In this document: piece after piece, positions 1 through 14,721 of the stretch | Position numbering within the stretch: position 1 is the stretch's first letter | Layout of the letters: each line of letters starts with the position of its first letter | Source: Rosa chinensis | Lineage: Eukaryota; Streptophyta; Magnoliopsida; Rosales; Rosaceae | DNA: 64,000 bases | Assembly (NCBI RefSeq): GCF_002994745.2 | Contig: NC_037092.1 | Coordinates: 86,714,398 to 86,778,397 of the forward strand | Direction of reading: 5' to 3' | The notes under the pieces: model-generated | What the model was told of the DNA's origin: nothing | Databases searched by the model: none | Seen by the model: the letters and a program-made list of their open reading frames with translations, nothing else | Program-made: the position numbers and the translations under genes

Positions 1-125
1 GATTCTGTGGTCTTAGTAAGTTAGTTAATTAACATCAATCAAGTTTTAATAGGATCCTTAGTGTTACTGGTACCTGATCAAAGATTAAAATATAAACTTG
101 AACGTACATGTACATGTAACTGTAG

Positions 126-921
<796 letters not shown>

Positions 922-922
<1 letters not shown>

Positions 923-927
923 ATAAA
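922..927 (+). terminator. Possible poly(A) signal of Prx1
   Basis: AATAAA overlaps the TGA stop of Prx1. It is the first canonical signal, but its position is unusually close to the stop, so a later A-rich site may be the one used. Confidence 0.3.
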
Positions 928-2069
928 TGGTACACAGTCAAAAAAGTTGCATGTAGTCAGAACCAAGTAGTTTCACTTTCCACATGTAATTTTCAGTTAA
1001 TAATGCCTTGAGAAAGAAAGTAAATTAGTGACTTTCCATCAATTAAGCAATAATGTGTGTGCGCGCGCGCTCCCGCGCCATGTTCGATCCTGTGACCAAA
1101 TTCATGAGAGCATAATGGTCTGATTTATCAAATGAGACTTCATCAGTCATATATATGCACTATTAACATGCACCAAGATTTTCATCCTTCAACCCGAACA
1201 AAAGAAAATCGGTAAAATTAGACCATGCATGTACAAAAGAATCTGGGTTTTGTATGCATGTGATGAGAGTGACTTACTCCTACTAATTCTATCTCAATAT
1301 CAATATCACCGGCCTATATATAGCTAGTCCAATAGAAGATTGAAATAGTCCAGTCACCAATTTAGACTAAGTTTTATCTTAAAGCAGTCGCTGCTAATAA
1401 TAATGAGATTGGAAGCTTGTAATAGTGAGATATATATCTATCTTTCTTTTGTCTGTGATTTCATCCGCAATGAACAACCCAAAATCAACACCATATATAA
1501 AAGAATTGGTGCAGGACAGTTCTCCCTTGAGCTTCAATAAGATTTGTCGATCAGTTCTACTAAAAAACAAAAAAGAAAGAAAGTGTGATTTGACCTGGCC
1601 AACATCACTAACTCAAGTTTTGGCGGTTACTCCAGGAACATCATAATCTAACGATGTCGATGATCGCCTACTGTCAAACAAGAACAGTGTTTCCTTCTTT
1701 TTCTCTAAAGTTTCAAAGTATGCTAGCTATTATTCTTTATTGGCTCCATGCATGCATAAAGGTTCAGTTACAAGCCTACAAACCTCATGAAATTAAGCTT
1801 TCGAACTAGTCAAGGTATTATTGCCAAAAAAAAAAAATAGTCAAGGTATTATTAATTATCAATACAAGTAATTCACATTATGCAATAAGGATTTGTACTA
1901 GGGTGAACATATTAATTTAGAGCTGTACAATTACGTTACGTGTTCGGTTTGGGGATTGCCCCTGGAAGCAAGAGGCGGTGGGGGCTTTAAGCTCGGTCTT
2001 TCTTTAGGCATTCTACTTTATTACTTACTACCGATGCCACATTCTTAAGACCACCAAGCCCTCTCGAAT

Positions 2070-2222
2070 GGACAGCATTGTTGTAGTAAAGGTCGTAATG
2101 CCAGAGGAATCATTACCGCAAGGCATAGAGGGGGAGGTCATAAGCGTCTATACCGTTTCAACGGAATGAAAAACAAATATATGGTAGAATCGTGACTATA
2201 GAATACGAACCTAATCGAAATA
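2070..2222 (+). pseudogene. rpl2: Nuclear-integrated plastid rpl2 fragment
   Basis: About 150 bp reads as plastid ribosomal protein L2: [22 protein letters not shown], then, after a frame break near 2153, [20 protein letters not shown]. Both the protein and the DNA fit the 5' exon of chloroplast rpl2. It has neither the L2 start nor the rest of the exon, and the frame is broken at the KIDF position, so it is a non-functional plastid insertion. The preceding 100-130 bp (about 1940-2069) also look unlike the neighbouring AT-rich DNA (GC-richer) and may be part of the same insertion, but I do not recognise them. Confidence 0.75.
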
Positions 2223-3015
2223 GGTGAATACCGTGAATTGTCAATCTAGGTACCACATAAGATATACCTTATAATGTTATATTGTTTAATGGAACCCTTC
2301 TGATAAGTTAATTAGTTTCTATACCACGTCTTGGAACATAAAATCATTTCTAGATGATATTTAAAATATGACTCCCCTAACATGTTCTGTTCCAATGACT
2401 ACAAAGAATAAAACGAATTGAAAATAGATACACTATGGATAAAGCCGAGTAGTCAGCCATCTAGAAAACAAATCCGAGTTCTCAACTAATCATAAATTGA
2501 TATACTCACAAGAACATTTTTTCTTCTCATTTTTATGTATTGTTTACTTAAACTCTGTGTCTCTGTCTAGCTATAATCCACACCTCTGACGTTAACAATG
2601 AGAAGTTCTCAAATATAACTCAATAACTAATTAAGGAGCGGTTTTGAGAGCACAAATTCCTGATCGACTCTTCATGCACACGCAGACATATATGTTTACA
2701 TTTCTTAGCAAGCCTTAAATCTTTTCTGTATAGTATACTGCTCTAAAGACTAAATCAATATCCTAAATCACGAAACTATCTATAATTATATAAGCTCATC
2801 AAAGTTCAACTATATTTATGACAAAGTAAATAAAGATACTTCAAAATTACTTGACTGACGAACACATTTCATAAATTGGCTAATTAATTGAGTTTCAGGA
2901 AGTGTAATGGCAGTCAAATTTGGGAGGCTAGCTTGGACGAAGTGGATCCTATTAAAAAAGTGGATGAAATATCATTTTTGGGGTAATTTACTCTGTACAG
3001 TGCAAGTCTTCTCCC

Positions 3016-3123
3016 ATGCAATAATATCAATTTGCATGGCTATGACTAACTCAAAGAGATAGCTAATATGCAATAATATCAATTAATTTGCATGGCTATG
3101 ACTAACTCAAAGAGATAGCTAAT
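3016..3123 (+). repeat. Tandem duplication, 52 and 56 bp units
   Basis: Two adjacent copies (3016-3067 and 3068-3123) of a unit beginning ATGCAATAATATCAAT and ending AGATAGCTAAT. The second copy differs only by a 4-bp TAAT insertion. It is a recent local duplication in the Prx2 upstream region. Confidence 0.9.
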
Positions 3124-3856
3124 TTGATTCTTTTTAATCAATGCCCATGTGTTCAGTTATACATCTGAGCTCAGCTTGAACATCACACGGTTTGACAAAA
3201 TAAACTTGTTTGTGTGAATGACTATTTTGATATCTGAACAGTTGAATAAACAGTAGTAATCAAAAGTGGGAGAAATTCAATGAATACCAAACAATAATTA
3301 ATTAAGCACCACTGTACAGGTATAAGTATTCAACAATTGAAAGCAACCGAGTAATGAATTAAGGTTAATAGTAGGCGTCTTATTTGTAATGGGTACTGAC
3401 TCAGTAAGCGAAATTAGTGACTTGACCGTCATCTTTAGTTTCATCCCCTGAGCCCTAGGGTGCGCAGAACCTATCATGATTCAAATAAACAGGTTTGAAT
3501 GGCTATAGAAACTCTGATCAATTGGAAGAACGGTCTTAATCAAAACTCGAAGAAATTTAACTTATATACAGTAATTACACACTACGGTATATGTTAAGTA
3601 GCAATCCTTCAATTAATAATTTGTTGACAATATATAACTAACTCGCTAGCTCTACTATTCCAAAATTATATAGAAATATTCGCGCCCTCCACTCGGAGCT
3701 TTGAAAATTCTTGTACTAGTAAGTTAAGCTTACGTAGAAAAGTTCTGATTCACATATATACTAATAATATTCAAAGTAGAATGATAGAAATAAAAGTTAG
3801 GGAGGACTGAGATATTATACATTATTCACTCACCTACTACTTACTCGTCAGCTCTC

Positions 3857-3864
3857 TATAAAAG
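3857..3864 (+). promoter_or_regulatory. Probable TATA box of Prx2
   Basis: TATAAAAG lies 119 bp upstream of the Prx2 ATG, which leaves a leader of about 90 nt, typical for a plant gene. It is the best TATA match in the proximal region. Confidence 0.65.
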
Positions 3865-3880
3865 GGTTGAGATGCATTAG

Positions 3881-5895
<2,015 letters not shown>

Positions 5896-5928
5896 GTGAC
5901 CAACATCAATTAATAGTGTTTAATTTGA

Positions 5929-5934
5929 AATAAA
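5929..5934 (+). terminator. Probable poly(A) signal of Prx2
   Basis: AATAAA 34 bp after the stop codon; usual distance for a plant near-upstream element. Confidence 0.5.
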
Positions 5935-5996
5935 GATCATGGGTCAAGAACTTAAGATTATGCCCTAAAGGGTACTGTACTGTAGCTGCTAGTATT

Positions 5997-6177
5997 GTTG
6001 GTTTATACCAAAGATTTATAAAACTAAAGATGTTTTGAGCTGAAATTTTACAAATTGGAGTAAATTGGCTACTTATTTTTTCGATCACAAGTAAATTATG
6101 GGCCACGTAGTCTGTTAAATTAATATTTGGCTCACGGATTTAATTTACAAACATAATGGGTGGGCGTATTGGGTAGG
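5997..6177 (+). repeat. Direct repeat, left copy (181 bp)
   Basis: The segment starting GTTGGTTTATACCAAAG and ending GTATTGGGTAGG recurs at 7144-7317 with only a few differences, including a short indel. The two copies bracket about 970 bp of LTR-like DNA, so either the surrounding sequence was duplicated when that DNA arrived or the pair are terminal repeats of a larger element. Confidence 0.85.
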
Positions 6178-7143
6178 TGGTAGTGAACTTCTCAAAACAT
6201 CTTGCTTTGATACCAAATGATGCGGGAAGCGTGAACACGATAGTAAGAGGCTCCGTCAAGCGTCGAAAGCCATATGAGATGAGCTAGAATCCACTAGCAA
6301 TTACGGGCACAGCCGTAAGAAAGATAGAGAAACTTCTCTAATATTTGGGTTTTTATTGATAACTTGAATGAAAATTACAATCGAAGAGGTGCCTTATATA
6401 GGGCACATAGAAGTTCACTACCGCCTCTTACTATCGTGAAATTACAGCGTCGTTGAGGTTGGTGGTAGTGAACTTCTCCCTTGGATCGTCGTCTGCTAAG
6501 AAGCGGGCGATACCCGCTTTGATACCAAATGATGCGGGAGGAAGTAACCCTAGGTTTACAAGCAATAAACCTAAAACAAAGATTCTGGAGTCCACCAGAG
6601 ATAAAAGAGAAAACTCTCAATTTTGATTGATAATATGATAAAAGATAGTTCTGCAGCCGTTTAAGGTTGCTTATATATGGGAAAAGAAACCCTAGGGCGA
6701 CTAACAATGAAACCCTAAAGCCCACGGATTAAAACTAAACAAATCCAAAATAAACTAGAAAACCTAAAATAAAAATAATGTAAAACTAACATAAAAATAT
6801 TAAATCACGAATCGGATAATTAAGACGATACATTTTGGCTTAAATCTGATAGGGCTCACAAAAGTGAGTCTTGAAGATCTCGTCGTTCCCATTCTGGAAA
6901 GGTATCATGCGTTTCAAACGGACATTCTGGCCAAAAGTTAGTCAAATCTGATTCAAAATCAAAACCTGACTTTTCGCACGAGAAACCCGAAAAGTCCAAA
7001 ACCAAATCTTCTTGAATATTCCAGCGGCTAGTAACCTGATTACGCGTGAGTTACCTATTTTCCAATCACTCTTCTTGATTCTACACCGCTTCTTTACTTT
7101 TATGGTTTTTCGGCTAAACTGGGTCCATTCTCGTCCTACATCA
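6178..7143 (-). mobile_element. Antisense LTR-retrotransposon remnants with two LTR/PBS junctions
   Basis: Read on the minus strand, two junctions of the type CCCGCATCA + TTTGGTATCAAAGC (LTR end plus a methionine-tRNA-type primer-binding site) occur at about 6213-6235 and 6519-6540. The larger LTR would run from TGATGTAGGACG (7143) to CGCATCA (about 6529), with TGATG...CATCA ends. The smaller one contains a TATATAAGG promoter-like box and an AATAAAAACC signal. There is no gag or pol. This looks like short non-autonomous elements or broken LTRs nested together. The open frames across it are fortuitous. Confidence 0.55.
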
Positions 7144-7317
7144 GTTGGTTTATACCAAAGATTTATAAAACTAAAGATGTTTTGAGCTGAAATTTTACAA
7201 ATTGGAGTCTACTTATTTTTTCGATCACAAGTAAATTATGGGCCACATAGTCTGTTAAATTAATATTTGGCTCACGGATTTAATTTACAAACATAATGGG
7301 TGGGCGTATTGGGTAGG
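7144..7317 (+). repeat. Direct repeat, right copy (174 bp)
   Basis: Partner of 5997-6177; see that entry. It follows directly after the TGATGTAG end of the antisense LTR. Confidence 0.85.
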
Positions 7318-7585
7318 GTTGGGATAAAAGAAAAGGGAAAAAAGAAAAAAAAAAAGGATGGTGCTATTTACACATCCATTTTCTCTATTCACACACCCTT
7401 TCAATTTTTCTATTACTTTAATTTAATTTTTTTTATATAAATTACCCTAACTATCCTCCCTTGTAATTATTTTTTTTTTCTTCCTATTTGGCAAGTCAAT
7501 TATAAATCAAACATCATTATACAATAAATCAATTAGACTCAAATGACATGACCCACTACGCAATATCAGCTATCATGATTAATTG
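7318..7585. other. AT-rich spacer
   Basis: Poly-A and poly-T rich sequence. GGTGCTATTTACACATCC at about 7360 resembles a MULE-type terminus, but no inverted partner was found. No gene seen. Confidence 0.5.
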
Positions 7586-8113
7586 TTATTAATGACTTTA
7601 TTATGGTGCCGAAGAGGAACTTAAAACATAGTTGAAGCCAATCCTTAAGCCCACTCTTCTTCCTTTTAAAACAATTTAAGCCCATTCTTCTTAAATTTGA
7701 GGGCCAGTTAATTTTTATGGCCTTTATATTAGTGTGTATTTGTGCAATTGCAATTTCAATCTCTTTGTTTTGAATTTCAAAATCTTAGTCCATCTATTTG
7801 ATAATCTATATAAGTCTGACATTTTCATTGTTTTGACGTTATAAAATGTTTGGGTTTCTCATGAGTCTACATTTTGTGGTAATATCGAATTTTTGTTTGT
7901 TCGTTTAATTTTATTTTTTTTTGGAGAAACTGGAGTTGATATCCAAGGACAAAGGGAAGGCCCAAAAAGCAACACACGTGGGAAAAGATCCCAAATCAAT
8001 ATAGCGAATGCAGTGGAAGGGGTTGAGATCAGTGCTGAAGGTGAAACAAAATTGATCATATTCTCAAGGATCATTTCAAAATTTTAAATGATGAAATGAC
8101 CAAAATTAAAAAA
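7586..8113 (+). repeat. Dispersed repeat, copy 1 (about 0.53 kb)
   Basis: Closely similar, in the same orientation, to 41676-42196. Shared landmarks are ATGACTTTATTATGGTGCCG, GCCAATCCTTAAGCCCACTC, TTGATAATCTATATAAGTCT and, near the end, ATATAGCGAATGCAGT. The copies differ by scattered substitutions and small indels. No terminal repeats or coding motif were recognised, so the element class is unknown; a degraded DNA transposon or LTR piece is possible. Confidence 0.8.
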
Positions 8114-8149
8114 TAACAAATGCATTGTTGATTGTGGCACTACATATTA

Positions 8150-9243
8150 ATGCCATGAGGTTTGATGAACACTGCAGCAGATTAGATTGTGTGATGACCA
8201 CAGAAGATCGATTACATAAAATTTGTCTCCATAACATTTTAGGAGTGTATCTATCCAAAGAGCACAACTTCCGTATCAGGAAAACCAGAGATGCAGCAGT
8301 GACTGCGATGGGATTATCTCAAAGCGCGCGTTTAAGGTGCTCAGTCAAATTCTGCTTTCGTAAATTAAAGGATGACTATCCATCTGGAAACCAGTCATTC
8401 TGTGAGGTTCAGATAGAAGATTGGAGTCTTCATTCCCCCTATTAATATTCCAAGATAATGAGATTTGGTCGGTCTGTGTGAACTTTAGCTTCACGAGTTC
8501 AAACACATGTTTTCCAACCTTTCAATCATGCTCAGACATATAAATTCCTCCTGAGAATACAAAAGAGGTCCACTGTTAATGCCTGCCAATTCACTAACCA
8601 AATGCAGAGCTCTAGAAGAAACAATTACCTGTCTTGAGCCATATATATTGGGACCATCAAGTTTCATAAAATTCTCAGCTCTGCTTCAGACCAACAAAAC
8701 ATCAAGTCTAGTGTGCCTAGTATACAAAAAAATAAAAAAATTTACAAAGAAAGTTGCAAACAGATAGACTGTAACAAAACCACTTGTTATACATGCATCC
8801 AGATTGGTAGTATATGATAAAGTGTTTCTTTGCAGCTATAGAACTGGAAATAAATATAAACACATAGGACCTCTCAAAAGTCAAAACTACCATCCATAGT
8901 TGTCACATTTGCATGACAAGCTTGTTAATTAGAATCCACCCTACAGAGTTTATAGAATATACGGCAAGTTCAAAGCAAAGAGCTATAGAATAGATATATA
9001 CCCCATACTAGTGCCAGCACCAATTGCAAATTCCTTCCTCCACAGGAGCATATCATATCACCCCACATTTTCTTTGCCATCGCAACGTCAATTTCCAGGG
9101 CCTTAACAATCTGTAGCATCCTACATAAAGGTAACAAAATTGCCATAATCAGACAATTATAGCAACTCAAGTACTCAACTATCTCTAATCATTAATGCCA
9201 ACCAAGTAACTTTTACTTAATAGGCCACAGGTGCCGAGAGGAC
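8150..9243. repeat. Segmental duplication shared with 61540-62626
   Basis: Non-coding DNA strongly similar to the region downstream of Prx3. Examples are TTAGATTGTGTGATGACCAC, ATCTATCCAAAGAGCACA, GCAGCAGTGACTGCGAT, CACAGGAGCATATCATATCA and CCCACATTTTCTTTG, in the same order in both places. It represents the 3' flank of a duplicated TNL gene. The open frames here are not conserved between copies. Confidence 0.85.
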
Positions 9244-9854
9244 TGTGTTTGAGAATATATACATCCCACGTGGGAAAAATGGGACATTGCCTATGGGTTT
9301 ATAAGGGTTTGGGCCACTCCATCAATTGCCAATTAGTTTTGGATGTGAACCTCAGATTACTTTATCATGGTATCCATTGCCAATTGGTTTTGGGGGATGT
9401 GAACCCCAGATTACTTTATCATGGTATCAGAGCGGGTTACCCACGTGTGCATGCCTAACGGATACACGGGCTCCACATCACCCAAAAGTTGTCCACATGT
9501 ATGGCTTGAAAATTCGCCACACGTGCGGGGGCGTGTTGAGAATATATACATCCCACATGAGAAAAATGGGACCTTGCCTATGAGTTTATAAGAGTTTGGG
9601 CCACTCCAGATTACTTTATCATGGTATCAGAGCGGGTTACCCACGTGTGCATGCCTAACGGCCACACGGGCTCCACGTCACCCAAAAGTTGTCCACATGT
9701 ATGACTTGAAAATTCGCCATACGTGCGGGGGCGTGTTGAGAATATATACATCCCACATGAGAAAAATGGGACCTTGCCTATGGGTTTATAAGAGTTGGGG
9801 TCACTCCATCCATTGCCAATTGGTTTTGGATGTGAACCCCAGATTACTTTATCA
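9244..9854 (+). mobile_element. Tandem TRIM retrotransposon: three LTRs, two internal domains
   Basis: Terminal-repeat retrotransposon in miniature. LTR copies start TGTT(T)GAGAATATATACATCCC and end GATTACTTTATCA at 9244-9421, 9534-9621 and 9734-9854. The first is enlarged by an internal duplication and the second is internally deleted. LTRs 1 and 2 are each followed by the primer-binding site TGGTATCAGAGC (9422-9433, 9622-9633), complementary to initiator tRNA-Met, and a roughly 100-bp non-coding internal domain ending in a purine-rich GTGCGGGGGCG before the next LTR. There is no coding capacity. The paralogous locus at about 62620-62630 lacks the whole block (empty site). Confidence 0.88.
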
Positions 9855-10509
9855 GACTGGACAACCTCTCTACCATAAAAGCAAAGAGGAACTCAAGATC
9901 TAGCAAGAGAGAGATTTATCAAGATCTAGCAAGAGAGAGATTTATGGTGCACATTACTACATACTGAGAACTAACTAATCATATGAATGTATCCGTTGTA
10001 GCAAGCTACCAAGAACCCAAAGTATTCTTTGAAATCACTGTCAACCTAAATAAATCCTTATCAGTATCAAATTGAATAGCAACAAAACCATATAGATCTA
10101 TAATTGTTAGTTCCAAAGAAAACAGCTAATAAGTAACCTTAGCATCATTAGTTTGACAATCATATAGTCTCTCGATGGCATGCTCTCTACCGGTAAGTGT
10201 TTCGTGAGATGTGAACAATGTCTGCAAGCCTGCACGTCCAGACAAAATCAATGTCATCCTTGATCAGAATAGACAGAAGATTGTAAAATGGCAAGCAGAT
10301 ATGTTTTGTCTTACAAACTTATAAGAAAGACCACACATGTATGCATATATAAGCATCCATTTTTCTCAGGTCAATTAAACAATCACACAACACAGAATCG
10401 ACTTTTAAAGATGATGCCTGCTCATGAAAACATCTTACAGGTTTCAATGACGGAATGCTGCAAGGCGTGCCAGAAGCTCATAGCTTCTATGCAGGATGGA
10501 GGACTGTAA
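9855..10509. repeat. Segmental duplication, part 2 (3' flank of TNL-A)
   Basis: Continues the similarity to 62640-63660 (GCAAAGAGGAACTCAAGATC, GAATGTATCC, AATAAGTAACCTTAG). It contains a short local duplication of AAGATCTAGCAAGAGAGAGA at about 9896-9941. It is not coding except that it abuts the broken C-terminus of TNL-A. Confidence 0.7.
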
Positions 10510-12806
10510 TCAAACAGTTGTTGGTTCCTGCTGATGATTTTCATATTCTCGCTGATGAACCAGTCCATTTACAAAAACGCCTTCATCTTCTGGCATTACT
10601 ACGTGGAGTCCACAGCTTCCCATCAGTGCTCGCCTCGTTTCCTATAACCAGTAGTAATTTTGGAGGGTTTGATATTCAAATTGAAAATCAACTAGACACA
10701 AGGAAGGTGGTGGTAAGCCACTCTCCCTGAGCAGTCTTATTATTGTATGGAATGGAATATAGTACAACCACACATGACCAAACACCAACCTGAACCAAGT
10801 GTCTTCCCAGATTATGGACTCTATGCATACGCCATTAATGTAGATAGAGTGGAATTTGAAATGTCTAAAGTGATACTGGGAATCTTTATCAGCTTGAGCA
10901 CAGAAAGCCAATCCTTTGTTCTCCCATTTGAAATTTCCAGGAAACTCAATTCCGAACTTGTATACTCGAAGCCCTCTGTAATTGACATCCCGAGACCAGG
11001 GTAACGGCCCAAAACCCGTACGGCAGGTGAACCATTCTGGAATGTCATTTCCGGGAAACGTAACCTCGAATCCAGATTGAAGACATGAGAGAAAAAGAGA
11101 CAACAGAGCCGTTACTTCTGAACTATCCGGTAAATTTTCTTTCAACTTTGAAACGTCACGAGCCAGATTGCTGCACAGGATACGGCAACCGAACAAGTTC
11201 ATCCGACGACACATGTTTGACTCTTTACCTTCCAAAATGTTTGACAACTTCGAAACTCTTCTCAATGCATAGCAACTACCGGCATTTAACGAATCTATTT
11301 CCCTTGCGAATTCTGAAATTTCTACCACACTATTGCATCGCCTCACATTGACAAATAAATGGCCGTAGTACTTGACATGCTAATTCCTCCGGTTACTAGA
11401 ATACATTTCAGAAAATGTAACCAGTTCGCACCACGAGAGATCAAGATGCTGTAGATGTTGCAACTCGAAGATGGTGCCCGGCACATGTGTAAGCTTTTTG
11501 CATGCTTGTAAATTTAACTATACAAGATTTTTGAGATATCTGATTGACGATGAAGACAATTCTTTGATGGCAGTGCCCTGCAGATTCAGGCGTTTCAAGG
11601 ATTCCATCTCCCCCACAATTTTGAACTTACTAAGTTCTCTGTTGCTACTAAGTTCCAAATTAACAAGATTCTTCAGAACCCCAACCGTAACTTCTTTTAA
11701 ACTTCCACATAACTGTACTTTCAAGTCTACCAAATTTGGGAATCTAGACAAGTCGGAAATTTTTGTTACACCATTGCAACTAACCAACTCGATTGTTTTC
11801 AAATTTTCCATGGTCTGTGTGAAAAGAAAACATGATGAAATGGTAAGATTGTATGTAATCTTTAAACTCTAAAACCTAAACTTTTGATGGTAAGAATATT
11901 GGTTGAATATTTTAAAGTACCTGTAATCCCTTCCCCAGTGGTGACGTCCCAAGTATGGGTGGAATCACTATCTTTGAAACCAAAAAACAAATAACAAAAT
12001 GAGAGTATTCAGATCAACTCAAAAAGTTAAGTATGACAAAAACAAAAAAAAACAAAAGAAAATCTAAACTCTCTCTGAATAACAATGTTGGATCAATAAT
12101 TTCAAATACCTCAGATCGCGTCAGTGGTAGTCGGCTGCTGAAATCCATCTTGAGTACAACAAGATTCCTCGGATAAAAGTTCGACGGAAAATACCGTAAA
12201 GGACAACCCACCCAATCAATTAGCCTCAATTCGTTGGGCAGATAATCCACACACACAATTTCTTCATTGAATAGTTCTCTGGAGATCATAAGAATTTGAA
12301 GATTTTTCAACTTTAAGAAGCTTTCACTGCTCAAGGGTATCTGTTGTCGTTGAAAGATGCCATCGACCACGATGCCTCTAACTTTGTGTGTTCCCTATGA
12401 AAAAGCAACGGAGTAACTATACAAGCTCTCCTCAAAATAGTAAGGAAACGTTTATCTCAGGAACACTCCCTCTAAATTTGAAACCTCAAGTAATAATAAC
12501 TTCATAATGGTACCTCAAGTCATAAACCCGATCCATTATTCATACCTGTCAATAGCACCGCTAACCTTTATGCCATTTTTTTTTATCTATGGAATAACAA
12601 TGTTATTAACAGGAAGTATGAATAATACATGCATGGTTGAGTTTAACCATTGTGAAGTTATCATAACGTGAGAAATCAAAATTTAGAGTGACTTTTTGTG
12701 CAAATATTGTGTGTGACTGTTTCCTAAATCATATATCTAAATGTTTAAATTTATAATTTAATTTCTCAGTGTTTACATAAACATTGGTTATACATTAGCA
12801 ACACAT

Positions 12807-13781
12807 TTAATTAGTAACATTAGATATAAGCCATAGATAACTTACCGTGTTTTCCACAAAAATATGGTGCACATCTTCGTAATTCCACAATCTACTTCGT
12901 TCTCCCGGTTCAGTTGGTGACTCTTGGATAACTATATTTTTGCCCATATCTTCTAGCAGGTCATGCATCCAAATTTCCTCCTCTTTAGTGATGCTAATGA
13001 GGGCCATTTTTCTTAGTACGTCAATACCATCTCCGGGGTTGAGGCCACAACCCCCCAGTATATCTATCACATAATTCTTGTTTCTACCTTTAAAGAAACA
13101 TGCAATGTGAAGAAAAACTTCTTTCTCGTCATCGGCCAGTGCATCATAGCTTATTTTCAGGAGTTCATGAATTCCCTTACCAGATTTTCGGTGACTTCTT
13201 AGTGCAGCTGGCCATTTATCTCTACTCCTATTACGTAGAAGTGACCCTATAACGACCAAAGCTAATGGAAGGCCTTGACTGTAATGAAGTACGTCATGAA
13301 TAATTGCCATAGTATCTTGATCTAGACTTCTATTTCCTTCGGAGGCATTCAAACGTAAGAGCCTCAAAGCATCTGCATCATTTAGTTTCTTGACCTCATA
13401 TATCTTTTTAACATTATGGGCATCCAAACAACCCATATCCCTTGTTGTTATGATAATTCTGCTACCTGGGCCAAACCAATCAGAATCTCCCACTAATTTT
13501 TTTAACTGGTTCTCATTATTCACGTCATCGATAACTATGAGAACTTTTTTTTGTCTCAGCCTTGTTTTTATGATCCCGACTCCCTCATCATCATTGGACA
13601 CCTTAAATGTCAGGTTCCCCAGCATCTTTGTAAGAAGAAGCTCTTGTAGTTGAGCTAGGTGTCCATGTTCTTTGACATTTTTCAGAAAACATCTACCTTC
13701 AAACTCATGGGCAATCTGATTATAGACAGCTTTAGCAACCGTAGTTTTTCCAATTCCGCCAATTCCCCATATACCTACCAT
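12807..13781 (-). pseudogene. NB-ARC portion of TNL-A (open part after the stop)
   Basis: This is the longest open stretch of TNL-A exon 2 and would be annotated alone by many gene finders. It begins MVGIWGIGGIGKTT immediately after the in-frame TAA and runs to VHHIFVENT, where the real donor site (G|GTAAG at 12846/12845) lies. The remaining residues to 12807 are intron. All nucleotide-binding motifs are intact, so the ATPase module itself is not damaged; only its link to the TIR domain is lost. Confidence 0.8.
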
Positions 13782-13935
13782 CCGAATATCATTTTACCCA
13801 ACATGTAAAAGATTGAGCATATCTTCTACACGAGACTCGATTCCAACTGGATACTCTGCTACCTCTAAATGTGTAAGGTCTAGCAGTTTTGCCGAAATCT
13901 CTCCAACGATTGTTTCAATAAAATCAGCTTCATGT

Positions 13936-14716
13936 CTGCCAGTTGAAAAAATAAATGAAAATAGTTGATGAATATACATATACATATGTCAGGGAAAAAA
14001 AATACAAATTAAGAACATAAACACTAATAAACAGTGCAGAGTTTAGCCAATATACTCCACGCGAGATTCATCAAAAATTCCTGGTACGAACAATATCCGG
14101 TTGAAATTGATTAGAAACACGTTAAGGTCTAATAAGAGAAAAATAGTTCTACACTCAATTTGATAATCTTATATAATTAAGCAAATTCTAACTTCTCATG
14201 GTTAAATTTTTGAAACTTCTATTATGCCCTTTGTTGATTCATAAAAACTATATTAGAAGGCTAAAATAGTAAATAAACCAAAACAGTTATTTTCCCTTAA
14301 AAAAAAAAACAAAACAAAAGATAAGAACATCAAATTTCATGTTTGTAACCGTTAAATGCTGTCTTAAACTTTCACTTTTCTACCACATAAAAGTTTTCAT
14401 TTTTTTAATTATTTTTTATGAAAGCAAATTGACAAGTGCGAAGCGCATGCCAAGAGGCTAGTGATTATAAATTTAAACCCGTTCATTGTTTTTATCGATC
14501 TACACCCACTTTAGAGTTTAGATCATTAGTAGATTGTCCAATTAAATTTTTTATATTTAGTAAATTCTTTATTTACAACCATCGACGCTAGAAGGAAGTA
14601 GACTCCGACCTCCGTCGACCATGTCCGCAAAAGTACGAAATTCAACGGACTTGTCCGATGATAAGCCAGCCAATCGATCCACCATCAAGCTCACTGGAGA
14701 CCTTCTCCCCGAATTC
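13936..14716. other. TNL-A intron 1, part proximal to exon 2
   Basis: AT-rich intronic DNA. From about 14580 it becomes GC-richer and shows a short open frame (MSAKVRNSTDLSDDKPANR) that resumes after the gypsy insertion at 20736. I do not recognise the product; it may be a remnant of an older element or a captured gene piece. Confidence 0.5.
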
Positions 14717-14721
14717 GATCC

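Noticed and set aside
1051..1076. Alternating TG/CG tract as a Z-DNA or regulatory element
   Set aside because: Short simple repeat; nothing else supports a function.
6375..6725. 116-codon minus-strand open frame
   Set aside because: It runs across an LTR end, PBS and promoter-like region; no domain, and interrupted in similar sequence.
7350..7420. GGTGCTATTTACACATCC as a MULE terminus
   Set aside because: No inverted partner or target duplication was found within several kilobases.
9244..9583. 75- and 85-codon open frames in the TRIM array
   Set aside because: Frames reflect the repeated LTR units; TRIMs have no coding capacity and the frames differ between units.
10288..11872. Plus-strand open frames of 70-130 codons
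   Set aside because: They are antisense shadows of the TNL-A LRR and post-LRR exons.
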